A stretch of DNA of 43,363 nt from Nitrospirota bacterium (GTDB taxonomy: Bacteria; Nitrospirota; Thermodesulfovibrionia; Thermodesulfovibrionales; UBA6898). Below are positions 1-8,979 of the stretch, one piece after another. The stretch is from assembly GCA_024275975.1 (NCBI GenBank), contig JAJRYC010000014.1:1-43363 (forward strand), read 5' to 3'. The notes beneath the pieces were generated by a model. That model was not told where the DNA came from. It saw only the letters and a program-made list of their open reading frames with translations, and did not search any database. Position numbers and translations under genes: made by a program. Each line of letters starts with the position of its first letter. Positions within the stretch are counted from its first letter, which is position 1.

Positions 1-86
1 ATTGCAGGGAGAGGTGTTTTTAAAAACTGGGAAATGTGCCCGGTTCAGCTGAATTTGAAACTGTTTGTTGCAATATAGATTGAACA

Positions 87-809
87 ATGACTACTTGGAT
101 TATGGATAGAGCAATTTTGCTCTATCCGCAACAGGAACTAGCTATGTTCAGTTTAAATCATGAAGTGCGCCCAGTTTCATACATAGGTAAAGGCTTTGAA
201 CATACCTTTGGGCGATCTCTAAACATGAGGTTAGAATGGCCAAATCCAGAGAAAGTGCCGGAAGATATAAAACAAAAAATAGAAAATGATATTTTTGAAG
301 TTGTGGAAGATGCCTTGCTAAGCGGTGTGATAAACGGTTCATCAGTGGAGCATCTATTTCCTAAATTGGATTTATCTGCGGATATTAAGTTTCGTGATCA
401 CCTTATGACGTGGAAGGGATGCGCTTCATCTGCCACTGAGGAAGAATTGAGCAGGCAAATCTACGCAATTACATATCAAGATATATTTGATTCCATTTTT
501 TCAAAAACCGTTGAGTTGGGTATTTCTACAGAACAATTTGTAAGTATTGGAGAAGAAGGTATGAATAGGCTCATTGATATGATGCCTACCCGGAAAGTAG
601 ATATGTGGTTGAGAGACCGATGGGCCAGAAATGGAGGGTTAATACCCAAAATTTCCGACTTAAATGATTGGTGCTATGTGGGGTCTGCAATCCCATATTG
701 TGATTTTGTAGTAACAGAAAGCCAAATGGATGATCTGTTATCCAGATCAGCAGTATATAAGTCTAAAGTTACATCAGAGCTTTCAGATTTGATTGGAAAA
801 TATGCCTAA
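87..809 (+). CDS. Unrecognised 240-residue protein, possible integron cassette gene
   Basis: I do not recognise the family. The protein is soluble-looking, with no signal peptide or membrane segment. A Trp/Arg-rich stretch (KVDMWLRDRWARN, about residues 169-181) is followed by a C-terminal segment AIPYCDFVVTESQMDDLL (about 203-220). That segment resembles the closing strand of PIN-like proteins (a small hydrophobic residue, then YCD, then a T/E-x-x pattern), but this is only a weak resemblance. The coding sequence is clearly AT-richer than the gene that follows. Its TAA stop lies inside the R'' box of an attC-like site, the arrangement usual for integron cassettes. No good ribosome binding site precedes the ATG, which is also common in cassettes. 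Start is the first ATG of the open frame and is uncertain. Confidence 0.6.
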   Translation: MTTWIMDRAILLYPQQELAMFSLNHEVRPVSYIGKGFEHTFGRSLNMRLEWPNPEKVPEDIKQKIENDIFEVVEDALLSGVINGSSVEHLFPKLDLSADIKFRDHLMTWKGCASSATEEELSRQIYAITYQDIFDSIFSKTVELGISTEQFVSIGEEGMNRLIDMMPTRKVDMWLRDRWARNGGLIPKISDLNDWCYVGSAIPYCDFVVTESQMDDLLSRSAVYKSKVTSELSDLIGKYA

Positions 810-865
810 CAAATTCAGCCGACCCAATACCGCACCGCTCCTACCGTCGCTCTGCAGCGTTAGCC
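804..865 (+). repeat. attC-like recombination site (integron cassette end)
   Basis: The 62-bp segment begins with GCCTAAC (804-810, fits the R'' consensus RYYYAAC) and ends with GTTAGCC (859-865, close to R' GTTRRRY). Inside, CAGCCGAC on the left can pair with GTCGCTCTG on the right with a small bulge, giving the imperfect L''/L' stem expected of attC. No integrase gene and no second attC is visible in the window, so this would be a lone cassette. Folding of the bottom strand was judged by eye only. Confidence 0.5.
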
Positions 866-943
866 CTAAGAAAATGAACACGCCAAAAGGCATTAGCCAC
901 AAACGTATGGTAATAAAATAGATTATTAGCGTAATATTTTATA

Positions 944-1630
944 ATGATTATTGAAACAATGAGTCCCAAAAAACAGGAAAAACAGGTTGTCTCAAGAAAA
1001 CGAGTCGCCGATCATGGCGAGGTGCTGACCGGGAAGCGGGAAGTCAGTGCCATGCTTGATCTGGTGAAACAGGAAACGGAGCGAATCGAATCCCGGTTCC
1101 TTGAGCCTGCCTGTGGGACGGGCAATTTTCTGACGGAAATCCTGGAGCGGAAACTGCGCATCGTTGAATCGCGGTACAGGAATAGCCAGTTGGAATACGA
1201 GCGGAATTCCGTGCTAGCCATCTCGAGTATCTACGGCATAGACATCCTTGAAGATAATATCCTGGCATGCCGCAAACGGCTTTTTGATATCTTCGACCAG
1301 CGATATAGCCGCCTGTTCAAAAAAGCTTCAAGAGACGAATGCCTGAATACCGCCAGCTACATACTTGAACACAATATCATCCATGGTGATGCTCTTACGC
1401 TGAAGACGACAGGTGACAATCCGCAGCCAATAGTTTTTTCAGAGTGGTCCCCAGTCAACGGAAGTATGCTCAAACGAAGGGATTTCACCTTTCACGGATT
1501 GCTCGAGCATGAGAGCATGAAAGAATTGCCTCTTTTTTCTGACCTGGGGGAGGATGTTTTTATTCCTGAACCGGTAAAGGAATATCCACTAATTCATTTC
1601 CTGAGGGTCGCCGATCTTGAACAGCAATAA
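944..1630 (+). CDS. DNA methyltransferase subunit carrying the SAM-binding half (restriction-modification)
   Basis: A short (228-residue) N-6 adenine methyltransferase-like protein. The SAM-binding motif I is intact ([12 protein letters not shown], about residues 50-61), followed by a motif II-like segment ([11 protein letters not shown], about 91-101). No catalytic (D/N)PPY motif is present; that is found in the next gene, so the two products probably make one enzyme. The N-terminus ([20 protein letters not shown]) matches the usual opening of this methylase family. The gene overlaps the next by 14 bases, so they are translationally coupled. ATG 944 overlaps a TATAAT box (940-945); if that box is a real -10, translation would start at ATG 959. 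Neither ATG has a clear ribosome binding site. Confidence 0.75.
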   Translation: MIIETMSPKKQEKQVVSRKRVADHGEVLTGKREVSAMLDLVKQETERIESRFLEPACGTGNFLTEILERKLRIVESRYRNSQLEYERNSVLAISSIYGIDILEDNILACRKRLFDIFDQRYSRLFKKASRDECLNTASYILEHNIIHGDALTLKTTGDNPQPIVFSEWSPVNGSMLKRRDFTFHGLLEHESMKELPLFSDLGEDVFIPEPVKEYPLIHFLRVADLEQQ

Positions 1631-3125
1631 CTACAATCCGGATGTGCTCACCTGTCTTGCGAACCTGAGCAACGATGAGGTCTTTACGCCGCCGCAACTG
1701 GCCAACCATATTCTGGACTTGTTGCCACCGGAAATCTGGAGCGATAAAAACGCCACTTTTCTTGATCCGGTTAGTAAATCAGGCGTGTTTCCGCGGGAGA
1801 TCGCCAGGCGGCTGGATGCAGGGCTGGAAACTGAAATCCCGGATAAGCAGAAACGGATTAACCACATTTTCAGCAATCAGCTTTTCGGCATTGCCATCAC
1901 CGAGTTGACCTCATTACTCTCTCGCAGAAGTGTCTATTGTTCCAAGACGGCCAACGGGAAATATTCCGTCTGCGAGCGTTTCGACGATCCACAGGGCAAT
2001 ATCCGTTTTGAACGGATCGAGCATAACTGGAAAAACGGGCGCTGTGTATTCTGCGGTGCCAGTCAGGCCAACTATGAGCGCGGCGAAGAACTTGAAACCC
2101 ATGCCTATCAGTTTATCCATACAGAAAAACCAGAGGAGATATTTAATATGAAATTTGATGTGATTATAGGAAATCCTCCCTATCAGTTAAGTGATGGAGG
2201 GTTTGGAACAAGTGCAAAGCCTATCTATCATAAATTTGTTCAACAAGCTAAAAAATTGAATCCACGATTTTTGACTATGATTATTCCTGCTCGCTGGTTC
2301 TCGGGAGGGAAAGGATTAGATGAATTTAGAAACGAAATGTTGGTTGATGACAGAATCAGGGAAATCCATGATTTTCCAGATGCGACAGATGTATTCCCAG
2401 GTGTCCAAATTAAAGGCGGCGTATGCTATTTTCTTTGGAGCAGAGACAGTAAGGGTATTTGTAATGTAAGCACTTATAATCAAGGTGGTCTTATCTCCTC
2501 AGCCACTAGACCATTGTTAGAAAACAATGCAAATACTTTTATTCGTTATAATGAAGCAGTGCCGATACTAAAAAAAATACAATCACTTGGCGAACCCTTA
2601 ATTAAAGATAATATAAGCGCAAGAAAACCTTTTGGATTATCAACTACATTTAAAGGGGGACAGCAACATTTTAAAGGGAGTATAACCCTTTATCAGAATG
2701 GTGGTATCGGCTATGTGAAATCAAACGAAATAAATAGTAATGACGATATCGTAATGTTATATAAGGTATTAATACCCAGAGCTGGCAGCGGTAGCGACTC
2801 ATTTCCTCACTCCATATTAGGTAAACCATTTGTCGTAGAACCAAGGAGCGCATGCACAGAAACATATATTGTAGCCGGTAGTTATGACAACAAGGAAGAG
2901 TGCCGCAATTTATGTTCTTATATAAGCACCAAATTATTTCGTTTTTTAGTTTTACTTATCAAACCTACACAAGATGCTACCGCAAAAGTTTATTCCTTCG
3001 TTCCAATCCAGGATTTCAGCGAACCCTGGACAGATGAAAAACTGTACAAAAAATACGGTCTGACAGAAGATGAGATCGCCTTTATCGAGTCTCTGGTTCG
3101 CCCAATGGAATTGAACAATGCGTAA
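1617..3125 (+). CDS. Eco57I-type DNA methyltransferase / specificity subunit
   Basis: A 502-residue Eco57I-family restriction-modification methylase. The catalytic motif [12 protein letters not shown] (about residues 180-191) is intact, and [14 protein letters not shown] about 40 residues later is typical of the family. The region in the motif I position reads [15 protein letters not shown] (about 48-62): the usual glycine-rich G-x-G is degraded, so SAM binding may rely on the preceding protein. A CxxC (VFCGAS) region with other Cys residues lies at about 142-147. The C-terminal half probably recognises the target sequence. The start is TTG 1617, inside the end of the upstream gene; the encoded N-terminus ([20 protein letters not shown]) looks complete. 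It overlaps the next gene by 8 bases. Codon use from about 2150 to 3000 is noticeably AT-richer than in the first part, suggesting a mosaic origin for the target-recognition half. Confidence 0.8.
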   Translation: MNSNNYNPDVLTCLANLSNDEVFTPPQLANHILDLLPPEIWSDKNATFLDPVSKSGVFPREIARRLDAGLETEIPDKQKRINHIFSNQLFGIAITELTSLLSRRSVYCSKTANGKYSVCERFDDPQGNIRFERIEHNWKNGRCVFCGASQANYERGEELETHAYQFIHTEKPEEIFNMKFDVIIGNPPYQLSDGGFGTSAKPIYHKFVQQAKKLNPRFLTMIIPARWFSGGKGLDEFRNEMLVDDRIREIHDFPDATDVFPGVQIKGGVCYFLWSRDSKGICNVSTYNQGGLISSATRPLLENNANTFIRYNEAVPILKKIQSLGEPLIKDNISARKPFGLSTTFKGGQQHFKGSITLYQNGGIGYVKSNEINSNDDIVMLYKVLIPRAGSGSDSFPHSILGKPFVVEPRSACTETYIVAGSYDNKEECRNLCSYISTKLFRFLVLLIKPTQDATAKVYSFVPIQDFSEPWTDEKLYKKYGLTEDEIAFIESLVRPMELNNA

Positions 3126-3480
3126 GGAACAGGCGCTTGCGGTTTTTGATAATTATAAAATCCGCAGAGTATATGATGAAAAGTCGGAAATGTGGTTATT
3201 TTCTGTTGTGGATATAATGGTGGCACTTACTCAGCAGCCGGATTATCAGACCGCCAGAAAATACTGGAACAAGTTGAAAGAGCGGCTCAAGAAAGAAGGA
3301 AGCGAGTCGGTGACAAATTGTCACCAACTAAAACTGGAAGCCGCTGACAAGAAGAAATACACGACCGATGTGGCAAGTCCTGAAACCTTATCAGGTAAAA
3401 AAGTGGTCACAGGTGAAAACTTTCTGCCGCCATCAAAACCTGAAAAGAGAATCAGGGGAGGTCCCGGTGAGCGCAAATAA
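3118..3480 (+). CDS. Bro-N domain protein, internally shortened
   Basis: A 120-residue protein starting with a Bro-N (phage antirepressor-like) domain: [50 protein letters not shown] and TNCHQLK are all family hallmarks. Relatives I know of with this N-terminus (DinD/BRO-like) run on for about 150 more residues after the ...DVA position. Here the sequence jumps at about residue 87 to a short segment ([18 protein letters not shown]) that looks like the extreme C-terminus of such proteins. I infer an in-frame internal deletion. The gene sits between the methylase and helicase genes, overlapping both (8 and 14 bases). Proteins of this type are often found embedded in restriction operons; their role is unknown. 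Function of the short form is doubtful. Confidence 0.6.
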   Translation: MRKEQALAVFDNYKIRRVYDEKSEMWLFSVVDIMVALTQQPDYQTARKYWNKLKERLKKEGSESVTNCHQLKLEAADKKKYTTDVASPETLSGKKVVTGENFLPPSKPEKRIRGGPGERK

Positions 3481-5986
3481 GTTCTTCCCCCAGCGGCCTG
3501 AATCTAAACCGACCATCTACGCTTACGAAGACACCAATCCACAATACAAAGGGCTGCTCAAGGTCGGCTACACCACGGTGGATGTCCAGGCGCGGGTCGC
3601 ACAGCAGTATCCGACTGTAAGGCCCGGCAAACCGCCTTACCGGATTGTGCTGGAAGAGTCCGCCATGCGTAGTGATGGAACAGCCTTTGCCGATCACGAA
3701 GTTCACCGCTGTTTGAGAAGCATGGACGTGAAAAACCCCGAAGGCTAGTGGTTCGCCTGTTCGGCGGATGAGGTCAAAGCAGCGGTGATCGCCGTGCGCA
3801 CCGGTGAGATGAACGAGGAAAACCGCACGCTCGACTTCAAGATGCGACCTGAGCAGTTGGAGGCGGTGGAGAAAACAGCCGCCTACTTTGAGGGCATCCA
3901 AATGGAAAGTCCTGATAAACCTCCGCACTTCCTCTGGAACGCAAAAATGCGCTTCGGGAAGACTTTTGCCGCTTATCAACTCGCTAAAAAGGTGGGCTGG
4001 CGCAAGGTGCTGGTGCTGACCTTCAAACCGGCGGTTCAGACCGCCTGGAGGGATGATTTGAAAAGCCACATTGACTTCAGGGGCTGGCAGTTTATCTCCC
4101 CCGGCGGCCTGACCTATGAGGATGCGGACAAAAAGAAACCCTTCGTCTGTTTCGGGTCGTTTCAGGATTATCTGGGCAAAAACAGAAGCACCGGCGGGAT
4201 CAAGACCAGGAATGAATGGGTGCATACGACCAATTGGGATTGTGTCATTTTTGATGAATATCATTTCGGTGCCTGGCGCGATAACGCAAAGGACCTTTTT
4301 GAGGCGGAAGACAGGAAAGAGATCGAGTTCGGTGAAGGTGTTGGTCTGAAGGATTTCGATGAAGAGATTATGCCGATCACGACAGACGCCTATCTGTATC
4401 TTTCCGGCACGCCGTTTAGGGCCATTGCCTCGGGCGAATTTATCGAGGAGCAGATATTCAACTGGACCTATTCGGATGAACAGCGAGCCAAGCAGGAATG
4501 GGATGGTGAGGACAACCCATACGCGCCACTCCCCCGCATGGTCCTGATGACCTATCAAATGCCGGATGCAATCCGCGAGATCGCCATGATGGGAGAGTTT
4601 GATGAGTTTGATTTGAATGTCTTCTTCTTGGCGGAGGGCACCGGCGCTGAGGCGAAATTCGAATATCAGGATGAAGTGCAGAAGTGGCTGGACTTGATTC
4701 GGGGCGCGTTCCAGGCCACCACCGTTGACAACCTGAAGCTGGGTGCTAAAAAGCCCCCTATGCCGTTTTCGGATATCCGCCTGCTGAATGTGCTGTCGCA
4801 TACTTTCTGGTTCCTGCCCAGCGTTGCCTCCTGTCATGCCATGCGTAATCTGCTGGAACAAAAGCAGAACCGGTTTTATCACGATTACCGCGTGATGGTA
4901 GCTGCGGGAGGTAGTGCGGAGATCGGCGCAGCGGCCTTGCCACCCGTGCAGGATGCAATGGACGACCCGCTGAAAACCAGGACGATTACCCTGTCGTGCG
5001 GGAAGCTGACCACCGGGGTGACGGTGAGGCCGTGGTCGGGGATATTCATGCTGCGCAATTCTTCCAGCCCGGAAACCTATTTCCAGGCCGCTTTCCGTGT
5101 TCAGTCGCCCTGGACTGTCATGAATCCTGACGCCGCCGCGCCGAATCAGGAGCAGATTATCAAAGAGGAATGCTATGTCTTTGACTTCGCGCCCGACAGG
5201 GCCTTGCGGCAGATTGCCGATTACAGCTGCCGCCTGAATATCGATGAGTCAAATCCCGAGAAGAAGGTTGAGGAGTTTATCAGCTTCCTTCCCGTTCTGG
5301 CCTATGACGGCAGTTCCATGAAACAGATTGATGCGGCGGGTATTCTGGATATAGCGATGAGCGGGACGAGTGCTACTCTGCTGGCAAGGCGATGGGAAAG
5401 TGCGCTGCTGGTGAATGTGGATAACAGCACTTTGCAGCGACTGATGAGCAATGAAGCGGCTATGAAGGCCCTGATGAACATTGAGGGGTTCCGTACTTTG
5501 AATCAGGACATCGAAACTATAATCAACAAGTCGGAGGCGGTCAAAAAGGCGCGGAAGAACAAAAACGACGAAGAAATGTCCACAAAAGAGAAGAAGGAAC
5601 TTACCGAGGCGGAAAAGGAATACAAGGGCAAGCGCAAGCAGATTCAGGAAAAGCTCATTAAATTCGCCACCCGTGTCCCGGTGTTCATGTATCTAACAGA
5701 CTACCGGGAAAGAAGCTTAAAAGATGTAATTACAAAATTGGAACCCGGTCTTTTTAAGAAAGTTACTGGATTGACAGTGAAGGATTTCGAGCTGCTCGTT
5801 AGCCTGGGGGTTTTTAATAGCGCATTGATGAATGACGCGATCTATAAGTTCAAAAGATACGAGGATGCAAGCCTGGTGTATGTTGGTGTCAACAGGCATG
5901 AAGGCGAGGATATTGGCCTGTTCGACACAGTTTTGAGTTCGGAGGATTATACTGCGACATTTGAGAATGTTGCGGAAAAAGCATGA
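3467..5986 (+). pseudogene. GIY-YIG nuclease-DExH helicase fusion interrupted by an in-frame TAG
   Basis: One reading frame of 839 residues from GTG 3467 (GGGGAGG at 3455-3461 is a good ribosome binding site) to the TGA at 5986, broken only by TAG at 3746-3748 (codon 94). The N-terminal part is a T5orf172/GIY-YIG-type nuclease domain (YAYEDTNPQYKGLLKVGYT; DHEVHRCLRSMDVKNPEG). The stop replaces the residue before WFAC; relatives read NPEGEWF, so the change is probably GAG to TAG. The rest is a superfamily 2 helicase: MRFGKT (motif I, K165), DEYH (motif II, D263), LSGTPFRA (motif III) and YFQAAFRVQSPW (motif VI). A Lys/Glu-rich coiled-coil stretch follows at about 600-640. It would be the nuclease/translocase subunit of the preceding restriction cluster. 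A second start (GTG 3785 or later ATG) could still yield helicase without nuclease. Confidence 0.8.
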
Positions 5987-6165
5987 ACTTAATTAACATA
6001 AGGCAAAAAGTGTCGGGCTCGATTTTGTGCATTTAATTGTTTCATCACTTTTTCAAATGTGCTCTTCCCCTGCTTGCTTTCAGCTGCCTGCGACCATCAG
6101 GTAGGAGCCGGAATATCTCTATCTATTCCCTACATGCAATGATTTTGCTTCCATTCATTGTGCAC

Positions 6166-6196
6166 AAAAAAAGAAAGGCCATGGTTACCCACGGCC
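6166..6196 (-). terminator. Intrinsic terminator of the protease-fold operon
   Basis: On the minus strand GGCCGTGG-GTAA-CCATGGCC forms an 8-bp stem with a 4-base loop (one G-T pair), immediately followed by TTTCTTTTTTT. It lies about 28 bases past the stop of the 66-residue gene, which supports that gene as the real end of the transcript. Confidence 0.8.
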
Positions 6197-6223
6197 CCCT
6201 ATCTGGTTTACTGAATAATAGTA

Positions 6224-6424
6224 TTAATATTCCTCACTCCCCACAACCTGGTTAGCCAGCAAACTCCAGGTCTTATCTCTCTCTATACGTGACTCATCAA
6301 CAAGCATATTACTCTCTTCATCGCGGATTTCAGTGGAGACCTTATTAAACACTTCGGAATCAACAGCTCCGTCAAAGAAATCTTCTCGAGTCATAAAATA
6401 TTTTTCAACATTCTCCCTTGACAT
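6224..6424 (-). CDS. Small acidic protein, partner of the protease-fold protein
   Basis: A 66-residue protein with many Glu/Asp residues and no signal peptide or membrane segment; I do not recognise it. Reality as a gene is supported by context. Its ribosome binding site AAAAGGAGTG overlaps the last codons of the upstream gene. Its ATG is 4 bases past that gene's TGA. A strong intrinsic terminator follows its own stop. The pair is therefore a translationally coupled operon. It could be a regulator, inhibitor or substrate of the upstream protein; nothing in the sequence chooses between these. Confidence 0.65.
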   Translation of the reverse strand: MSRENVEKYFMTREDFFDGAVDSEVFNKVSTEIRDEESNMLVDESRIERDKTWSLLANQVVGSEEY

Positions 6425-6428
6425 AAAA

Positions 6429-7898
6429 TCACTCCTTTTTTAGATTATCGGTATATTGGGGAAAAGATTTATGGGCACCAGAAATATTCTTTTCTTTACC
6501 ATTAAAGTACAATGTATTACCAATCCTCATGTATAGCACAGCATCGTCTTTTTCACTTGCAGTTGAATCAAGAACTATCTCAGCTACACAGACGCCCTTT
6601 TTGTAGTCAGCTAAAGAGCTTATTTCCATTACCCATACGAAATGTGGCAGCTCGATGTTAAGTATAAATGAATCCAGCTTATCATGTCCAGCCCTAATAT
6701 TTCCTAACTTACCTCTTTTAAAGGATTTGTTTGTAGTAATGAAAAACCTTGTTACCCACGGCCTGCCAGAATATTTTTTAAGTTCATTTATGAAATGCCT
6801 GAAATACTTCATAGCCTTTTGTTTCGCCTTTTCTGCAGGTAGAAACGCCTTTTCCGGAAGCGGACAGACTGCGGTAACAATAGAATTGATTGAATACCCA
6901 CCAGCAGGATAGACTTTTGCATAATTATCAGGATCGTCTTCATATCCAAGCAGTGCATACGGGAAAAAGTTGTCATCAATTGTTATAAATTGCTTGAGAA
7001 AAGAAAAGCTGTCTATGAAACCATCACTATCTTCAATATACGGCCTGTCATAGTCGATAGTATGTCCAACTAAAGCAATAACATGCCCGGCAAAACTAGC
7101 TAGAACAGGGAATCCAGACTCAATATAAGTATAAACTTTTTTTAATTCTTCCGGGTCAGCAGCAGTAAGGTGTGTATGTTTCTTAACGCTCACAATTACA
7201 GGATAAACACCAAATGATGACAGAATCTGGGAGTAATCTGCATATGTCATTCCTCTATAAGGAAAAGTACGACCTAGAGAAGTCCCTGTCATTTTTACCA
7301 GGTCAAAAGGGTGCACTTCACTGTATAATGTGTATCTCTCAGATAAATATCTGCAAATGGCCCAAAGAGCAGAGTGAGCACACACTGTAACATCGACATC
7401 TTGTGAAGTATATGGAAACCCTTGAACTTTAAATTTTGCACCATGAAGATGAACAGCAAATTCTGTAAGCAAGTAATAAGAATTTCTGCTAGCTCCACCA
7501 GTTATCGCATAAGGATTAATTACCGTTCGCCCTATGCATCGCTCGCTAACTTGCCTTATAATGCTGTAGCCAATATATTTTTCGGAATACTGCTCAGAGT
7601 AATAAAGCAGCTCATGGATGTTTTTAATTTGATCCGAAAAGAAATGCATTCGACATGTTCGGGGAGATGGCATGGAAAATTTTTTAGAATAGAATTGGCT
7701 GAACAAATTTTTATGGTCTTTACATATGTAATTTTGTTCTAAAACTATAGTGCGAACTGACTCCTTTAGGTTTCCATAAAGCAGTTTGTATCCCCATACG
7801 GATAAGTTTTTACATTCTTTTTGGACACTCTTACATACCTGCTCTTCACGACCAGCGTCAATGGAAATAAGTTTTGATTCAGAGTATATATTTTGCAT
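6429..7898 (-). CDS. Papain/C39-like cysteine-protease-fold protein, unknown function
   Basis: A 489-residue cytosolic-looking protein. The central part carries the layout of a papain-like or C39-like peptidase: Q166 and C173 in SQDVDVTVCAHSALW, then H272 in SFAGHVIALVGH about 100 residues later, then an acidic position in FITIDDNFFPY (D308/D309). The spacing Gln-7-Cys and the GHVIALVGH strand are the parts that persuade me. The N-terminal 130 residues and C-terminal 150 residues show no domain I know. It is the first gene of a two-gene operon, driven by a good promoter 30 bases upstream and ended by a terminator. It is very AT-rich compared with the neighbouring metabolic genes and lies between a defence cluster and core genes, so it was probably acquired. 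Activity as a protease is inference. No clear ribosome binding site precedes the ATG. Confidence 0.65.
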   Translation of the reverse strand: MQNIYSESKLISIDAGREEQVCKSVQKECKNLSVWGYKLLYGNLKESVRTIVLEQNYICKDHKNLFSQFYSKKFSMPSPRTCRMHFFSDQIKNIHELLYYSEQYSEKYIGYSIIRQVSERCIGRTVINPYAITGGASRNSYYLLTEFAVHLHGAKFKVQGFPYTSQDVDVTVCAHSALWAICRYLSERYTLYSEVHPFDLVKMTGTSLGRTFPYRGMTYADYSQILSSFGVYPVIVSVKKHTHLTAADPEELKKVYTYIESGFPVLASFAGHVIALVGHTIDYDRPYIEDSDGFIDSFSFLKQFITIDDNFFPYALLGYEDDPDNYAKVYPAGGYSINSIVTAVCPLPEKAFLPAEKAKQKAMKYFRHFINELKKYSGRPWVTRFFITTNKSFKRGKLGNIRAGHDKLDSFILNIELPHFVWVMEISSLADYKKGVCVAEIVLDSTASEKDDAVLYMRIGNTLYFNGKEKNISGAHKSFPQYTDNLKKE

Positions 7899-7927
7899 AA
7901 ATAATTCAAGAATGCTTGGGATACCTC

Positions 7928-7956
7928 AATATACCTGCAACTTAAATATTTTTCAA
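7928..7956 (-). promoter_or_regulatory. Sigma70-type promoter for the protease-fold operon
   Basis: On the minus strand: -35 TTGAAA (7956-7951), a 17-base spacer and -10 TATATT (7933-7928). Transcription would begin near 7921, leaving a leader of about 22 bases before the ATG at 7898, which may be why no strong ribosome binding site is seen. Confidence 0.65.
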
Positions 7957-8017
7957 GATAAATAATGGGAATATTATGTGTGGTCTTGTTTTTTTTTTGC
8001 AATATTTCCCCCGTACA

Positions 8018-8054
8018 AAAGACTGGATTCCCGCTCAAAGGACCGTGGGAATGA
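8018..8054. repeat. Dispersed palindromic intergenic repeat, copy 1
   Basis: AAAGACTGGATTCCCGCTC leads into an inverted repeat (ATTCCC ... GGGAAT, 8027-8052). A close relative of the left part occurs at 14582-14606. This type of short GC-rich palindrome is a common dispersed intergenic repeat. It occupies part of the 281-base gap between 7898 and 8180, which otherwise holds only the promoter on the minus strand. Confidence 0.5.
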
Positions 8055-8179
8055 CCGCGATAAATCAGATGATAAATGTTGAATATTTACCCAGAGATAA
8101 GCCTGAAGAACCAAATTTATTCCAACTTCTGTTAAGATGATATGGCGGTTCCGTTATCGCGGATAATAGGCAAGAGAAT

Positions 8180-8914
8180 ATGGTTATAAATAAGGTATTA
8201 GCTAAGAGCATCCTGAATAAATCGAATATCCCCGGTGTATCCTTCTGTCTCAACCCTTACACAGGATGTCAACATGCCTGTCGTTACTGTTATGCCGATT
8301 TTATGAAGAAATATACAAACCACCTGGAACCGTGGGGAGAATTTGTAGATATAAAGATTAACGCTGAAAATATATTATCAAAAGAATTAAAAAAAGCCCC
8401 GAAAAAAAGAGTTTTAATCAGTTCTGTCACCGACCCTTATCAACCGCTGGAAAAGGAATATGGATTAACAAGAAAATGCATTCAGTTATTGCTGGACCAT
8501 CAGTTCCCGGTTTCTATTCTTACGAAATCACCATTGGTTGAAAGAGATATTGATCTCCTGCGTAATTTTCAGGATTGTGAAGTCGGGATCACCATAACTA
8601 CGGACAATGATTATTACAGGAAAATATTTGAACCGGGAGCGCCTTCTATTGAAGAGAGATTGAATACGCTCGAACGCCTGAAAAAAAACCGGATTAAAAC
8701 ATATGTATTTATCGGCCCCATACTGCCCATGGATGTGAAAGTCCTGGGTGATCGATTAAAGGGACTCGCGGACAGAGTAGTAATAGATAAATTAAATTAT
8801 CCTTCAAAGGTCCGAAAGATATATCAGGATTATAAGATAGGGTATGCTTTGTCTGAGGATTATTTAAGAGAAACAACGAGAGCGCTTGAGGAAATTGCGG
8901 GCGTGCCGGCATAA
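8180..8914 (+). CDS. Radical SAM protein, SPL-like
   Basis: A 244-residue radical SAM enzyme. The [4Fe-4S]/SAM motif is C30-x3-C34-x2-C37 (GCQHACRYCYA). Other family signatures are LNPYTGCQHACRYCYA preceded by a short basic N-terminus, SSVTDPYQPLEKEYGLTR (about 77-94) and SILTKSPLVERDIDLL (about 112-127). This places it with the spore photoproduct lyase-like/Rv2578c group. Many members of that group are not DNA photolesion lyases, so the substrate is open. The protein is shorter than true SPL (about 340 residues) and lacks its C-terminal part. It is followed 65 bases later by the MoxR operon; joint transcription is possible. Confidence 0.8.
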   Translation: MVINKVLAKSILNKSNIPGVSFCLNPYTGCQHACRYCYADFMKKYTNHLEPWGEFVDIKINAENILSKELKKAPKKRVLISSVTDPYQPLEKEYGLTRKCIQLLLDHQFPVSILTKSPLVERDIDLLRNFQDCEVGITITTDNDYYRKIFEPGAPSIEERLNTLERLKKNRIKTYVFIGPILPMDVKVLGDRLKGLADRVVIDKLNYPSKVRKIYQDYKIGYALSEDYLRETTRALEEIAGVPA

Positions 8915-8979
8915 TCATGTAACGCTGTCGCATGCCATACGAAATACCGACAGGTAAAAAAAGGGGGGGGTATGATTTA

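Noticed and set aside
3118-3480. Bro-N gene as evidence of a prophage
   Set aside because: No structural, integrase or lysis genes are nearby, and Bro-N genes are also found inside restriction operons.
3746-3748. TAG as pyrrolysine or general stop reassignment
   Set aside because: TAG ends normal genes here (for example sat and qmoC), no PYLIS-like stem was noticed after the codon, and a simple GAG to TAG change fits the homology.
3452-4882. 476-codon open frame on the minus strand
   Set aside because: It lies wholly opposite the helicase gene, has no ribosome binding site and no recognisable domain; the plus-strand frame has clear helicase motifs. It is an antisense shadow of a GC-rich gene.
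6037-6255. 72-codon plus-strand open frame
   Set aside because: It crosses the minus-strand terminator and the end of the 66-residue gene, has no ribosome binding site and no recognisable feature.
7766-8038. 90-codon minus-strand open frame upstream of the protease-fold gene
   Set aside because: It would cover the promoter of that gene and overlaps its start in another frame; the composition is low-complexity and there is no ribosome binding site.
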